From: Telmatactis stephensoni
Lineage: Eukaryota > Cnidaria > Anthozoa > Actiniaria > Isophelliidae
Reading direction: 5' to 3'
Assembly: GCA_029948255.1 (NCBI GenBank)
Contig: JALIZF010001917.1
Coordinates: 992,001-1,056,000 of the forward strand
DNA: 64,000 nt
Both the position numbers and the translations under genes were made by a program. Under the pieces are notes generated by a model that was not told the DNA's origin, did not search any database, and was given only the letters and a program-made list of their open reading frames with translations. Shown one piece after another: positions 10,801 through 20,794 of the stretch. Position 1 is the first letter of the stretch. Every line of letters begins with the position of its first letter.

Positions 10801-13524
10801 TCCTTTTTTTGTGAGCATAGCGAGCACGAAATTTGAACTAAGATGCGTCAATTTGATTAACAATTATCATGATAAAACCAACAACAAACATTTTAGAAAG
10901 TAAAGCTTTGGGAAAGGTATGTTAAATGTATTTCTCTTGTAATGAACAATGATCGTAGAGAGTTGGTAATGGAGAGAGAAATGATTTCCTAAATGGACGA
11001 GAGGACTGGGAGCTAGTTGTGCTAATTAGGAATTATGTAAATTAGGAGTGTTGTATGTAATTGAAATGTACGTCAGTTAGGCCATTGTGGTCTAAGTTCA
11101 CGTTCAGATCAGATTGTGTTATTTTTTCTTAGTATTGTTATCAGGATAAAGGTGTTCTTATAATAAAGAATGAGTTGTGGGCTTGGACCAACCACTGCAC
11201 ACTGTGTGCTGTATTGTTTGATGGGACTCGAGGAAATACTAGGAATTGTCCTACATGTTTAGACAGAAGATAGAGAGAGGGTGAGAGAGAGAAAGAAAAG
11301 AAATAAGTAGAGCCAAATTAAAAAGGGGGGTCCATCATTTAGAAAATAGGGGAAACTAAAAAACAGTTATAATAACAATCTTTTGAGGGCCAATATGGGA
11401 TGGTAACACTCTGTAGAAATCCGGTTTGCGTATTTGGCCCTATATGATGTCAAGGCTTCAAACCAGTTTCTTTTTCCTGTGCGCGCCTGGTTTGCAAAAA
11501 GGGCCGTTTAGATCCAGTTTGCATCAAGGCTTCAAACTGGTTTGAAGCGCCTATGTGCTGATTTTAATTAATTCAAAAAGGACTGTTTTGATAATAAAAA
11601 TACTGTTATAAACAAAGCAAAAAAGCAATTGTATAATAAATCCTTTATTACATATTTTCTTGTGTATTATGAGCTGACATTTTACTCATCGCTTGCATTT
11701 TGCCTTCAGTTGCTAAAAGGCTCGGCAAAATGCATACAATATATAAAGTTAATGGCATAAACAGTGATCTTTCCAAAATCACTGAACACAGAAGTGAACA
11801 CTAAGGCTCCTGTAGTTGCTGTCTGAAATATCCACTGCATTGATGCACTAAGTTCTTTAAAACCATCTTATCAAAAGAGTTCCTGATGTTCATTTCAAAT
11901 CTATAGGCTCCTAAGTTCATTATATGATTTTGAAAGAGTCTATGTTTGTGTAATTAGCTATAATTATATCAACACTTTGCATTGTTGTGCATTGAATACT
12001 TACTCCTTCAACTGCTTCTTTGACATCAAGTCCATCATTAATGAGTTTCTCTATCTGATTAATATCATTTCTTTTTATACTATCAAATAGCATTTTTTCT
12101 TGTTCTTGTTTTTTCTTCTGTTTTTCTGTTTGTTCCTCTAAAATCTTAAGAATAAAAACTTTGATTGTTATAAAGATTAGGCAGAAACTTGAAACTTGCC
12201 TTGATCCCATGTTGATGTAACATCAAAGCTGAAAACTCGTTTGGAAACAGTTGGTAAACATGGAAATTAACCTGTGGGTTCCAGTTCGCAAATTACTAGT
12301 CCCACCACCATTCTTATTCTTGCATTGAATTGTAGGTAATATACTACTCTGTGCTGTGATTGCAGGTTAATGCAGCTACTCATTGCAGTTAAGTTTCTTT
12401 AGAACCCAATTTTTGTCCTGAAACATGTTCACCAGACAAGTTTCTGTTGCTGGGTTAGTGAAAGCAGTTCTACTTTTCGTAAAACCATCTACTAAAACCA
12501 ACCTGGGGAAAGTTTCAGCTAAATGACCATGTTACATGGTGCAATGCGTTGTGAAACTTGTCTCACAACAGCAATTGAGGCAAGTTTCAGAGAAAAGTGT
12601 TGGTGTATAACAGTGCCTTTACCATCTACATGTAGCTAGTGTGTGTATGATAGTGTAGTTTGTCCAATAAAATAGCCTATGCTATAAATGCCATGTTACA
12701 CAAGGCAATTTTTCTTGCAACTTGCAATGTAACACTGATGAAGCATTGCATTGCAAGTTGCAGGTGATACATCAAACATGTCCAACTCTCTTCATAACTT
12801 GCAATGCAACAATTTCTTGTCTGTGATAGATCCAAATTTATCAGCAATTACTGTGCTCTGATCAGCCATTTGTGACATTGATTGCATTGTAGGATAATTG
12901 CAGGATAATGTTACATGCTCCTAGCTACTTTCTTTGCAACATTGAGAAAAGTTTATTCATCTTCTTCTGCAACTTGCAATGTTCCATCACAAGTTGCTGA
13001 GAATCAGGTGTCACACATGCAATCTTTTCTGCAACCTTCAGTTTGTTTGTTTCGATTTTCTCCCTCACTGAAAGAACTAATTTGACCTTACAGGGTAGAA
13101 GTGAAAGAGAAAGAATTTAGGAAATAATAATTAAAAAAATTGTTCTAAAAATTAAAGTAAAAAGATAAGGCTTTAAAAGTACTTCAGTTTCGATCATCTT
13201 AATTGAGAATGGTCAAAAATAAGTGCATCAAAAAATCATAGCAACCAATAAGCTTATGAGCTCAATTTGAATTACTGGTAAAGAGCATTACAAGCATCTA
13301 TTTTTATCCGGTATTTTTGGATTTTCGTTTTGAAAAGTTGTGTAGTAATAATTTGATTTGAACTGAAACGATCCACTGAAACTACAAAAGAAACAATAAC
13401 AAAAGAAACAAAACATAGAAAAAAAAGTACTGAATAAGACCAAAGTACTCACACTAGATACATCCAAGCGCTCTTCTGGCTCTTCGTCTGGCCGCCTTCC
13501 ACTCCGGCAGAGAAATCTATCCAT
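4861..13524 (-). CDS. Ankyrin-repeat protein, 7-8 exons, all phase 0
   Basis: Exons on the minus strand: 13524-13453, 12144-12004, 10454-10326, 9649-9542, 8567-8466, 8040-7939, 6760-6695, and probably 4911-4861. Each is bounded by AG acceptors and GT donors and each is a whole number of codons. The product is 256 residues. It opens with MDRFLCRSGRRPDEE, continues with a Lys/Glu/Gln-rich helix (KQKKKQEQEK), then ankyrin repeats showing NTPLKLASEKGN, DTPLHWAAKKGM, QTPLHLAVENKE and ATPLDIAERLNF. Ankyrin repeats bind partner proteins; the partner is unknown and I do not recognise an orthologue. If exon 7 is not spliced at 6694 the protein ends VIN at 6683 (243 residues). The last exon is inferred from frame, acceptor and an in-frame stop. 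Confidence 0.85.
5026..5202. mobile_element. Foldback MITE, 'TTCCAGAAAATAT' family, copy 1
   Basis: Termini attccagaaaatatccatac and tatggatattttctagaac are reverse complements, and the next 15 bases also pair (ccaccaaggaggga against tccctccttggtgg). It lies in the last proposed ankyrin intron. A second copy is at 17063-17264. Confidence 0.75.
5283..5435. mobile_element. Foldback MITE, 'TTTCATATGACTGTGAA' family, copy 1
   Basis: Begins tagagtagatttcatatgac and ends catatgaaatctgctctaat. The interior contains 'atagacatcacagcactgac', also found in the copy at 48662-48819. About 150 bases, non-coding. Confidence 0.75.
5661..6166. mobile_element. DNA-transposon remnant with terminal inverted repeats and internal palindromes
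   Basis: Ends tatagagggtat and atatcctctata form an inverted repeat of about 12 bases. Inside are two neighbouring copies of a palindrome centred on catcacatgtgatg (5681-5705 and 5736-5757, the second perfect over 22 bases). A 17-codon frame at 5810-5863 begins MAEQGENK. A further hairpin built around 'tcgctgcgctcac' lies at 6050-6125. It looks like an internally deleted copy that kept the start of a larger gene; that is inference. Confidence 0.5.
6440..6560 (+). mobile_element. Possible retroposon 3' end with (CTGATT)n tail
   Basis: AT-rich sequence ending 'gtgtaaatagactgattct' and a triple CTGATT repeat, resembling a microsatellite-tailed LINE/SINE terminus. There is no coding sequence and no clear target duplication. 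Confidence 0.3.
7309..7531. mobile_element. hAT-like MITE with CAGGGTTTGTAC termini
   Basis: Terminal repeats cagggtttgtac and gtacaaaccctg are typical of non-autonomous hAT elements (CAGGG termini). The interior has repeated 'ccaggattttccagga'. The flanking 8-mers match only partly, so the target duplication is decayed or absent. Confidence 0.55.
7550..7790. repeat. CTGACAG-rich minisatellite-like stretch
   Basis: 'ctgacagt' and close variants recur about ten times on both strands in 240 bases, next to the hAT-like MITE and within an ankyrin-gene intron. Confidence 0.5.
8707..8967. mobile_element. Foldback element, 'TTTCAAAAAA.GTTG' family, copy 2
   Basis: Left end 'agctatttcaaaaaacgttg' is the reverse complement of right end 'caacgttttttgaaatagct'. 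The arms extend about 75 bases through 'gaatactgcattctgcata'. It is related to 4251-4555. Confidence 0.75.
9097..9294. mobile_element. Foldback MITE with TAAGGGACCAGTCATT termini, between a direct duplication
   Basis: The arm 'aagggaccagtcattattt' pairs with 'aaataatgactggtccctt' apart from the last base, and inner arms 'agctagtggaaat' and 'atttccaccagc' also pair. A run of about 20 G sits inside. Flanking sequence 9003-9046 ('ctctgattggcc...cccatgggctgcac') recurs at 9318-9365, so the element sits between two diverged copies of a short duplicated unit. Confidence 0.7.
9776..9941. mobile_element. Foldback element, arms of about 55 bp
   Basis: 'gcggcaaatttgaata' and 'tggtcgactgacta' on the left are matched inversely by 'ggccagtcagta' and 'ttcaaatttgccacca' on the right. 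Non-coding. Confidence 0.65.
9978..10140. mobile_element. Short foldback element
   Basis: Ends 'cacatggtacaaaatccat' and 'atggtggattttgtatcatg' form an imperfect inverted repeat of about 22 bases enclosing 120 unrelated bases. Confidence 0.5.
11380..11735 (-). mobile_element. Dispersed repeat R1, copy 1 (minus orientation)
   Basis: Starts 'tttgagggccaatatggga' and runs through two 'ggcttcaaac.ggtttgaa' units to 'cctttattacatattttctt', 'gtattatgagctgacatttt' and 'ggctcggcaaaatgca'. The same string of blocks occurs in the opposite orientation at 45105-45500. It lies in an ankyrin-gene intron. Confidence 0.75.
12380..13030. repeat. Degenerate copies of the 'TGTTACACTGTGCAA' foldback family
   Basis: 'cttgcaatg', 'gcaacttgcaa' and 'gttacacaaggcaa' motifs recur in both orientations. 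They resemble the better preserved foldback at 50548-50911. A weaker trace is in the myosin gene at 25700-25870. Confidence 0.4.
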
Positions 13525-13736
13525 GACGAGATTAAATAAATCGTTAAAGTCCGTGGGTTAATAAAAAGGTAGAATGAAAGGTGCATAAGTTATCTTTATA
13601 TCAGCACATGTTTTAGCACACATCACATTCTTTTGTGGTAAATATCCTGGATGTCACTTTGTTAATGACTTTTATTTATTATGGCGCGTTGTTGTGAAGC
13701 TCGAGTCTCGCTCGAGAGGGAATTGGGATGAGTGAG

Positions 13737-13744
13737 TGACGTCA
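13737..13744. promoter_or_regulatory. Exact CRE (TGACGTCA) between divergent genes
   Basis: The perfect CREB/ATF palindrome tgacgtca lies 213 bases upstream of the ankyrin start codon, in a local GC-richer patch. On the other side a plausible 5' UTR donor for the myosin gene ('atcaggtaaac', 13994) follows. It could serve one or both genes. The motif is seen; function is inferred. Confidence 0.45.
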
Positions 13745-15069
13745 CATTTTAAACATGGGGAGAGGAGAGGTGCGTGCTGCTACAACAGCCGGCGTTGACC
13801 TGCAAAACTCCACGTTCACCTCTAAAACCTCAGAAATGTTAGACGAATTCACCCCAAAAGACCGCCTTTCCTGAACCCAAATATTACAGCAACGCCTTTC
13901 ATGCTCAACGTCTTTCTATGGCTATGTTAGTGAACTAGGATATCGCTTGAATTGGAATTGTTTTGGTGCAGTTTGGCTGGGTTTGGCAGCATCAGGTAAA
14001 CTAAAGCTCGAGTAATCATTCAATTCTCCTTCTTATTTTTGAGAATTTAGCACGAAAGGATGCGGGCAGTGAATTGTGATGTGGGTTGTGTGTATGAGTT
14101 TTTAATCGTTAATTGAATGTGCGTTTAAACAGTTTGCCTGGCGCTCCGGGCTCGTAGTTCGTATAGTAGCTTACTCCTTTTGCAAGTAGCCAGCTTCAAT
14201 CCCAAAAATAAAGATTTTCGAGACTCCAAACTTGTTTACTTTGAGGCCAAGTCTTTGAACACTGGTTTAATTCTTGGTTATAATCCAATAACCTACTCTT
14301 CGTTTTAGGTTATCATTCGTAGCACAACTAATATGATATAACGAAACTCTAAAACTTTATGAAAGCTTATTTGTGACTTGGAGACTGCTAAAAATTCACA
14401 TAGCGTATCGTACATTTGTAAAAAGACTCAGGCTGGTGTATTTATAGATCTCATATAGAACCATGGAAACTTTTGACTTTAGGAACATGTTATATCGATT
14501 CAGTTCTCTCGAATTATAGATCTTATCTGCTATAATTTTGTTTTAATCCATGTATTTGCTCGTTGACAAAGATTCATTATCTTTGTTTATTGATTAATTC
14601 CCCAAATTTCGTTTATTGACTGATTAATTTCAAAAACTTGTTATTGTTTGAGCTTGAAGTTTATTATAATTGATTCCATAATTTGTAATGTACACGTGTA
14701 CTGGAATTCAAAAAAATATATTAAGTCTTTCTCTTGTATTTGGGAACCTCCCTTTCTTGACATATAAATCACTGGATGATTTGTTTTATTGGAATGAAAA
14801 TCATATGTATACAAATTACTGATGATCTTACCCTCCAAATATTTCCAGAAGTTTTTGAATTTATTTCTGTGATAGTGATTTAAAGAATTAATTTGGGTAT
14901 GCTCTCAGAGATATTGTAGAAAATAGAGCTATAATTCTATGTTAAAAATGTCTGGAATTTTATGTAGTTTACATTTAATATTTTAGTCTTTCTGACTCAA
15001 GGATTTTCACTTGTAACTATGATTATTAATTTTAATATTTTTTCTACTCCCATAATTTTCTGCTATATA

Positions 15070-15211
15070 TTTTACACAAAAGAAGATACTGATTGCATCT
15101 CAAATGACAGTGTTTGCCAAGGATTTTGTTATATTTAACAATAATTGTTGAATATAGCAAAATCCTTGGCAAGCATTTGAGACAAAATCGATATCTTCTT
15201 TTGTGTAAAAT
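15070..15211. mobile_element. Palindromic hairpin element of about 140 bp
   Basis: 'tttacacaaaagaagatact' at the left pairs with 'atatcttcttttgtgtaaa' at the right, and inner arms 'tgccaaggattttg' and 'caaaatccttggca' also pair. Almost the whole element folds back on itself. Confidence 0.65.
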
Positions 15212-17062
15212 GGTTCCTGTAAAATGTATGTAACCGAGAACTAATTATTAGTTAAGACTTTATCCACTTCTACCATAAAGGCATTTAAAGGTCACGAGAG
15301 AATTAAATCCATTTCCTTGGCACTGGTTGTTTTGCATGAGTATGATGACTATATAAGGCAATGTTAGCTTGTACTTAACTATTGTTGTTGTAGTGCAAGT
15401 TTACATTAATTTTGTTTTTGAAGAATTTAAAATATCATTTTACTAACAGACTATCAACCACAATGAGCTGCTTTATAGGCGTTGTGAGTGACATTTATTT
15501 AAACCTGTGTCATCGTAAATAAACAAATGAATATAGCTATTGTTTTAATATCCTTTGTGTTAAACACTAAAGTTGATATACCCCCTACCAATTTACAAAC
15601 ATATTTCTTAGTTCTATATAACTTGATGAATACTGTTATCTACAGATGTTTTATAGATTAGCCAGATTTATAACTTAGCGAATTAAAGTTTTGATCGTCT
15701 TTTCTCATGATTGTATCATCAACTTTTGTTACAAAATTTTCTAATATTTTTGCTGATAGATAATAATAAATTAATAATTAACATATAAATGAAACGTAAT
15801 ACTCACAATATTGTTAAGTATTAATGGCGTAATTATAGAGCATAAAAAGGTATTTGACTAATTTATTCATGATATTTAACATCATACATGAAGGTGCACT
15901 TTCAGTTGCAGTTCTATTAGTCATTCTGACAATTTTACTCAAATGTTGATGTAATGTTAGTTAAACTTATGTCCCATGATTCTTCTATCATTTTGATCGA
16001 CAGAGAGACAGCATTATTTTCTGATAATGTCGTCTCAAAATCAGCGCTCGTGATTGGCCCAAACATTGAGGACTACATCGAAGTGGCTTTCTTCAAAATC
16101 ACAAAAACCTACTGAAAATCAATTCAAAATTGAGCAGCAAATATAAACAACTTTTTACTAGATAATATCAATTAAATAAAATGACTGAAAACAATAACAT
16201 ATTTTGATAAAGATAGCCACTAAGTTGATTTACAGCTACACATAACTACTGCGAAAAGTAACTGAACTGGAATCTGTTGGGTCTAAACTAGATAAAATCA
16301 CTAAACAATATTCAAAAACAAAAGTAAAAAGAAATCATCCTGAGTAGTAAAATCATGTCTGATGAGTACAATCAGAAATTTCATTTTGGTTTTTGGTTTC
16401 AGTGACTTCAAAGTCACAGCAAAAGTGACATTTTAGCAAAATAAACAAATATTATCCTTTATGAAGACAAAATGGTATTGTTTAAAAAAAGATAAAACAA
16501 TATACTGATAGTGCCATGTCAAAATCGCATCTTTAGAAATATTTTTCTTAAAAAGCATATTTTTGTGAGCCCGATATACTTTTTTGTTGATTTCCATTGT
16601 TTTCAAATTTTGAGTATCTGAGACAGTTTTTAGCAAAAATTTGAGACTTCACGATCCTGGAAATTCCACTAAAATTTTGCAAGACTGTCTTTTTAGGGGG
16701 CCATTCTACACCCCTTTTGTTGGATGTATCTTAAGTACAAAATAGGAATAAATTATTGTTTCATATTATTTTATTCACCTTTCCAACAATTGCTTCACTG
16801 CCCACAAACAATTTCATCAAGTAGAAACAGGAATTAATAATTAGATAAAAAACAAAATTGAAAAAAAAAGTGAAAACTCCAACCCTGACCAGTTTAATGA
16901 GACATTTGTGGTTATGAGACTAAAGGGTAACATGGAAAATGTCTGTCAGCTGTTTTAGATGTAGACATTATTTGATCTGCCTCCCAGGTGGTAATGTGGA
17001 ATACTGTGGTTTTGTTTTATTTCTACCATCTGGCCTGATCACTTATATCAACAGTGATTGTG

Positions 17063-17264
17063 TAGTTCCAGAAAATATGTATTCCCCCACCACAGAGAAA
17101 ATTGGAAATTCTAGAGGGGAGGGGAGATCAGAGAAAGAACATACAACTGTAAAAGAGTTTGTATGGAAGAAAAATGGAAATTCTAGTAAGAGGATGTGTG
17201 TGGGGGATGGGGGGTCAATTACAAATTCCCTCTGTGGTTTGGTTAAGAATATTTTCTAGAACTA
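17063..17264. mobile_element. Foldback MITE, 'TTCCAGAAAATAT' family, copy 2
   Basis: Starts tagttccagaaaatatgta and ends gaatattttctagaacta, matching the termini of 5026-5202. The interior is G-rich and diverged. Confidence 0.7.
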
Positions 17265-17273
17265 TAGCATTTG

Positions 17274-17320
17274 TTACAGACATCTTTTGTAGTTTGCTGA
17301 ACTACAAAAGACATCTGTAA
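17274..17320. repeat. 47-bp near-perfect hairpin
   Basis: 'ttacagacatcttttgtagt' pairs with 'actacaaaagacatctgtaa' (two mismatches) across a loop of about 7 bases. It starts ten bases beyond the neighbouring MITE and may be a minimal transposon remnant. Confidence 0.55.
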
Positions 17321-17411
17321 TGGAGGTTACTGGATCTATACATTGTGTCCATGTACATACTTGTCCAATATGACTTAGACAGATGGTAATACTTGGGATA
17401 TAATCCTTGTA

Positions 17412-17556
17412 TAGAGTGCTTACAATATATCTGTTAAAAAGTTAGCGAACTAAATTGCACTAAATAGCGCTAAATCCTTTGTTTTCTATTGTTGAATTAG
17501 CACAAATTAGTGCAATTTCTTACAAAGTTTTTCACGGATATATTGTAAGCACTCTA
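17412..17556. mobile_element. 145-bp MITE, TA/GAGTGC family, copy 1
   Basis: Ends tagagtgcttacaatatatc and gatatattgtaagcactcta are perfect inverted repeats of about 20 bases flanked by TA, as in Tc1/mariner-type insertions. A same-length copy is at 20113-20257. Confidence 0.75.
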
Positions 17557-19104
17557 GTAGATAATACATGTTGCTATTGCAATAATTATACATAATTCCT
17601 TGCTTACCTTAAGGTTTCAATTTTTAGCAATAACATAATTTAGCAAGTTTTAGTGAGTTTCTAAAAAATGCTAAATTTTGTACTTGCTAAAATGAGTACT
17701 CCTGGGTATTCTTGGTCATGTAATCATATTTAAAATCATCGTTTTCCCCCTAAAAATTGCTAACTAATTAGCCACTAAAAAATTCTTCCTCTATAGAAAC
17801 ACTGCTAAATTTAGAAGTCTCTAAAAATAGTAATCTTAAGGTATATTATTTTAATTTATTTATTAATTTATATTTATTTATAATATAATTATAATAGATT
17901 AAGTAAATTAAGCTTATTTTATTATGTTTAATTTGGGCTGGATATATTCCCTACCTTTGTATATTGGAATAAGATGTAATAAGAATCAAAATTTGTAATT
18001 CAAATTTATTGAATAGTTTATTATTCAATGTTGTTTGATCTTGATAACTTTACAAATGGTAACGTTTGGCAAATGAATTAGTCCAACCTAAAACACCAAA
18101 TTTACGATTTTAATTTATTACTCTGGTTACTTATTTTTAATTATTTATTTTTGAATGTATTTAAACTTTGGGTATTGCTTCACAAAATCTAAAATAAAAA
18201 CCTAAATTTAGGTCCAACTTATAGAGCTGATATTCATGGGCATAAGATATTTTTAGTTATTAAAAAACGGGCCTGTTTGAATTCCTTTGTGGTACAGCTG
18301 TACAATAATATTGTATGTGCTTAAAAGTACTAGTGATGGCAGTTTAATTTTGGGGGTGAAGATAAGAAGCCACAAGTACATTTGTGCTTTTAAAATAAAT
18401 AAAATTCTTTTTAAAAATGATAGCTAAAATATAAAAAGATTAGTGGCAATATCTGAAAAACTGATTGAGGGATGGAAATTCAATAAGATAGATAAAATCA
18501 AGTGACAGTTTTAGTGGAGTTGATTTTTGTACTGATGTTGGATCACATGTAAATTAATTTTAGATGTTATAATATTCTAGTATATGTTTTATTAGTTCAT
18601 CTCTATGTTTAAATATTTGGGGGATCAACCAAAGTGCCAACCAAAATCTGCTTAGATTTTGTCTCCTTGACTTAATTGAATACACAACAGTATTGAACAT
18701 TTTTCACTGTGAATTATTCACTAAACTATAGATGGCACTATGAATTTTGATCAAAATGAACATAATTAGTTCTGATAAGAACTGGGAGGAAATCCAAACA
18801 AATTTTATTAAATATTTATCAAATTTCTATAATTACTCAATTAAAAAATATCATCTCTTATGATTTGGGTGAGCTATAATTAAAAATAAATATGAGCTGT
18901 CTGGATTTGTACACATCATTGTGAATAACAATTCATTTTTTATTCTGTATAGGTTTTGTCATGTTTTTCAATTGGTTAGTTCTATTCTATCATTCATCTT
19001 GAGTTTGCTTGATTTATATTTAAATATATTCTGTTAAAAAAGGCTGGGAATTGGCCTTACATTGAAGTTAATTCTCCAAGATATAGTATGAGTTGAATTT
19101 GGGA

Positions 19105-19310
19105 ATGAAAATGTCTAGAATGCAACGTTATCCTAAATTTATTCAACCCTTTATCCTAGAGAAAGTAAGTGAGACAAATGGCTTTTTATCCTAGTTAACT
19201 CTGACTAGTGTTTTTGTTTGCTGCTTTACTGATATAATATGGCTTCCTTTAGGAGTCAAACCAGGCCACAGGAAAACATTCAACTTCCAGAAAGTCACCT
19301 AGAAAGTCTG
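19105..19310 (+). CDS. Candidate upstream coding exons giving the myosin a basic N-terminal extension
   Basis: Two short frames with good splice signals: 19105-19164 (ATG start, in-frame stop upstream, donor gtaagt) and 19253-19310 (acceptor ttcctttag, donor gtaaat). The intron between them is 88 bases. The second leaves one base, which joins the 'cc' before the myosin ATG at 20795 in the open frame. Together they add 40 residues, including GKHSTSRKSPRKS, rich in Lys/Arg/Ser. Extended N-termini are known for vertebrate MYO1C isoforms. Splice fit and frame are seen; actual use is inferred. Confidence 0.42.
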
Positions 19311-20112
19311 GTAAATGTACACCTCTTGGAGTAGTTTTGAATTTAAGAAAATGGGTTATAGGGATGTATATGTCAAAATGTAAATGTCAAATTTATAACT
19401 TAGGATATTTTAATTTGTAGACATACAGCTACATAGAATCCAGACTTCATATCTTGGTATTAGAAAAAAAAAGGTCCAATATTACTATCGATGCATTTTT
19501 TCTTCGATTATCCTCTAAAAGGCTTTTTTACACCTGTAATTGTAGGTTTTGTTTACACATAAGGTGTGACTAACTCAAAACTAAATATGGGGCAATGTTA
19601 ATATTTCATTTGAATTTTGTTTTGTCTTTTGTACATTTTAAAGGGATATTTACAAAAGGATTTTCACATGTTGCAATGAAAACATAATAGCTTAATAACT
19701 AAAGGTAACCACTTTTTGCAACATAAAAATTTAGTGAAATTTAGTGTATTAATCTTATCACTAAAATTTTTGCTAATATTTAAATTCTTTGGTATTTTAT
19801 GACCCTCTCGTAAACCAAGTATCTGCTAAATCTTCCTGACCACTAGAGAAAATGCTAGTAGTCACAATAAGATAGTAACCTTTAGGGGAATTCACTTCTG
19901 GAATTGTCATCTTACTGATAAATGTCCAAATAATAATATGCAAATATTGAAATTACTAAGGAAAATGCCAAATTCAATATTATGAAAATTCAGATATTTA
20001 CATAGTTTATACTAGAAGCATGGCCCAAATATTTTTTGATCAACAATGAAATAATTATTTCCATTGAACAAACAACAATTTTAGCAAAATTTATATTATT
20101 TTCTCTGACAGG

Positions 20113-20257
20113 TAGAGTGCATGCACTTAATCCGTGAAACAAACACTACTAATTAGTAGTAAATAGTGTTGATTAGACAATAGGAAACAAAGGAATTACC
20201 ATAATTTAGCAATATTTTGTACTATTTATGTTTCACGGATTAATTGCGTGCACTCTA
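20113..20257. mobile_element. 145-bp MITE, TA/GAGTGC family, copy 2
   Basis: Ends tagagtgcatgcacttaatc and gattaattgcgtgcactcta, then a shared inner 'cgtgaaac'/'gtttcacg'. It has the same length as the copy at 17412-17556 and lies just upstream of the core myosin start. Confidence 0.75.
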
Positions 20258-20794
20258 TAGTATATATAGCTTAAAGTAAGTAGTATTGTAAATAAAGTAA
20301 AATAATTATTACCATAATATATTCTCAAGTTCAACCAGAATTTCATTCATTTGGTAATTTTGCACACCTTGCATAACATTTTAGAATTTAATCCAAATAA
20401 AAAAAAATACAATAATTGAGAACAGGATACCAAAGTTAGCATAAATTTACAATATCACACGAGGTATACAAAATCCCCATTCATTTAAGCTTGCATATAG
20501 TTTATTAATGAGTGACTACAAGCCTTGCCAGAATGGTTGGCACGATTTGTATTTATAGCGCGCGCAGTGCATTTTCCTGTTATTTATGGCCCCCCCTCCC
20601 CCTTTCAATGTTGGAGTGCACCTACCAGTCTAAACTCAGTCGAGCACACTCTAAAGCACCCATCAACATTGATAAGGGGGGTGGGGGATGCACAAATACA
20701 ATCACAAAGTGCATTATATAATGAGTCCCTAACATTTTCACATCGGACCAACTCTTTTTGGCAATGATTGTAGCTACTTTGTTCTTTTGCAGCC

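Larger units (their letters stand above)
13745..19104. other. Long AT-rich non-coding interval
   Basis: No convincing coding exon was found here. It may be the first myosin intron (a possible UTR donor lies near 13996). It contains foldbacks listed separately (15070-15211, 17063-17264, 17274-17320, 17412-17556). Otherwise it holds AT-rich sequence with no structure I can assign. Confidence 0.5.

Noticed and set aside
17274..17320. Candidate microRNA precursor hairpin
   Set aside because: Arms are only 21 bases with a tiny loop, it neighbours a MITE, and no flanking stem is seen. Better explained as a short palindromic insertion.
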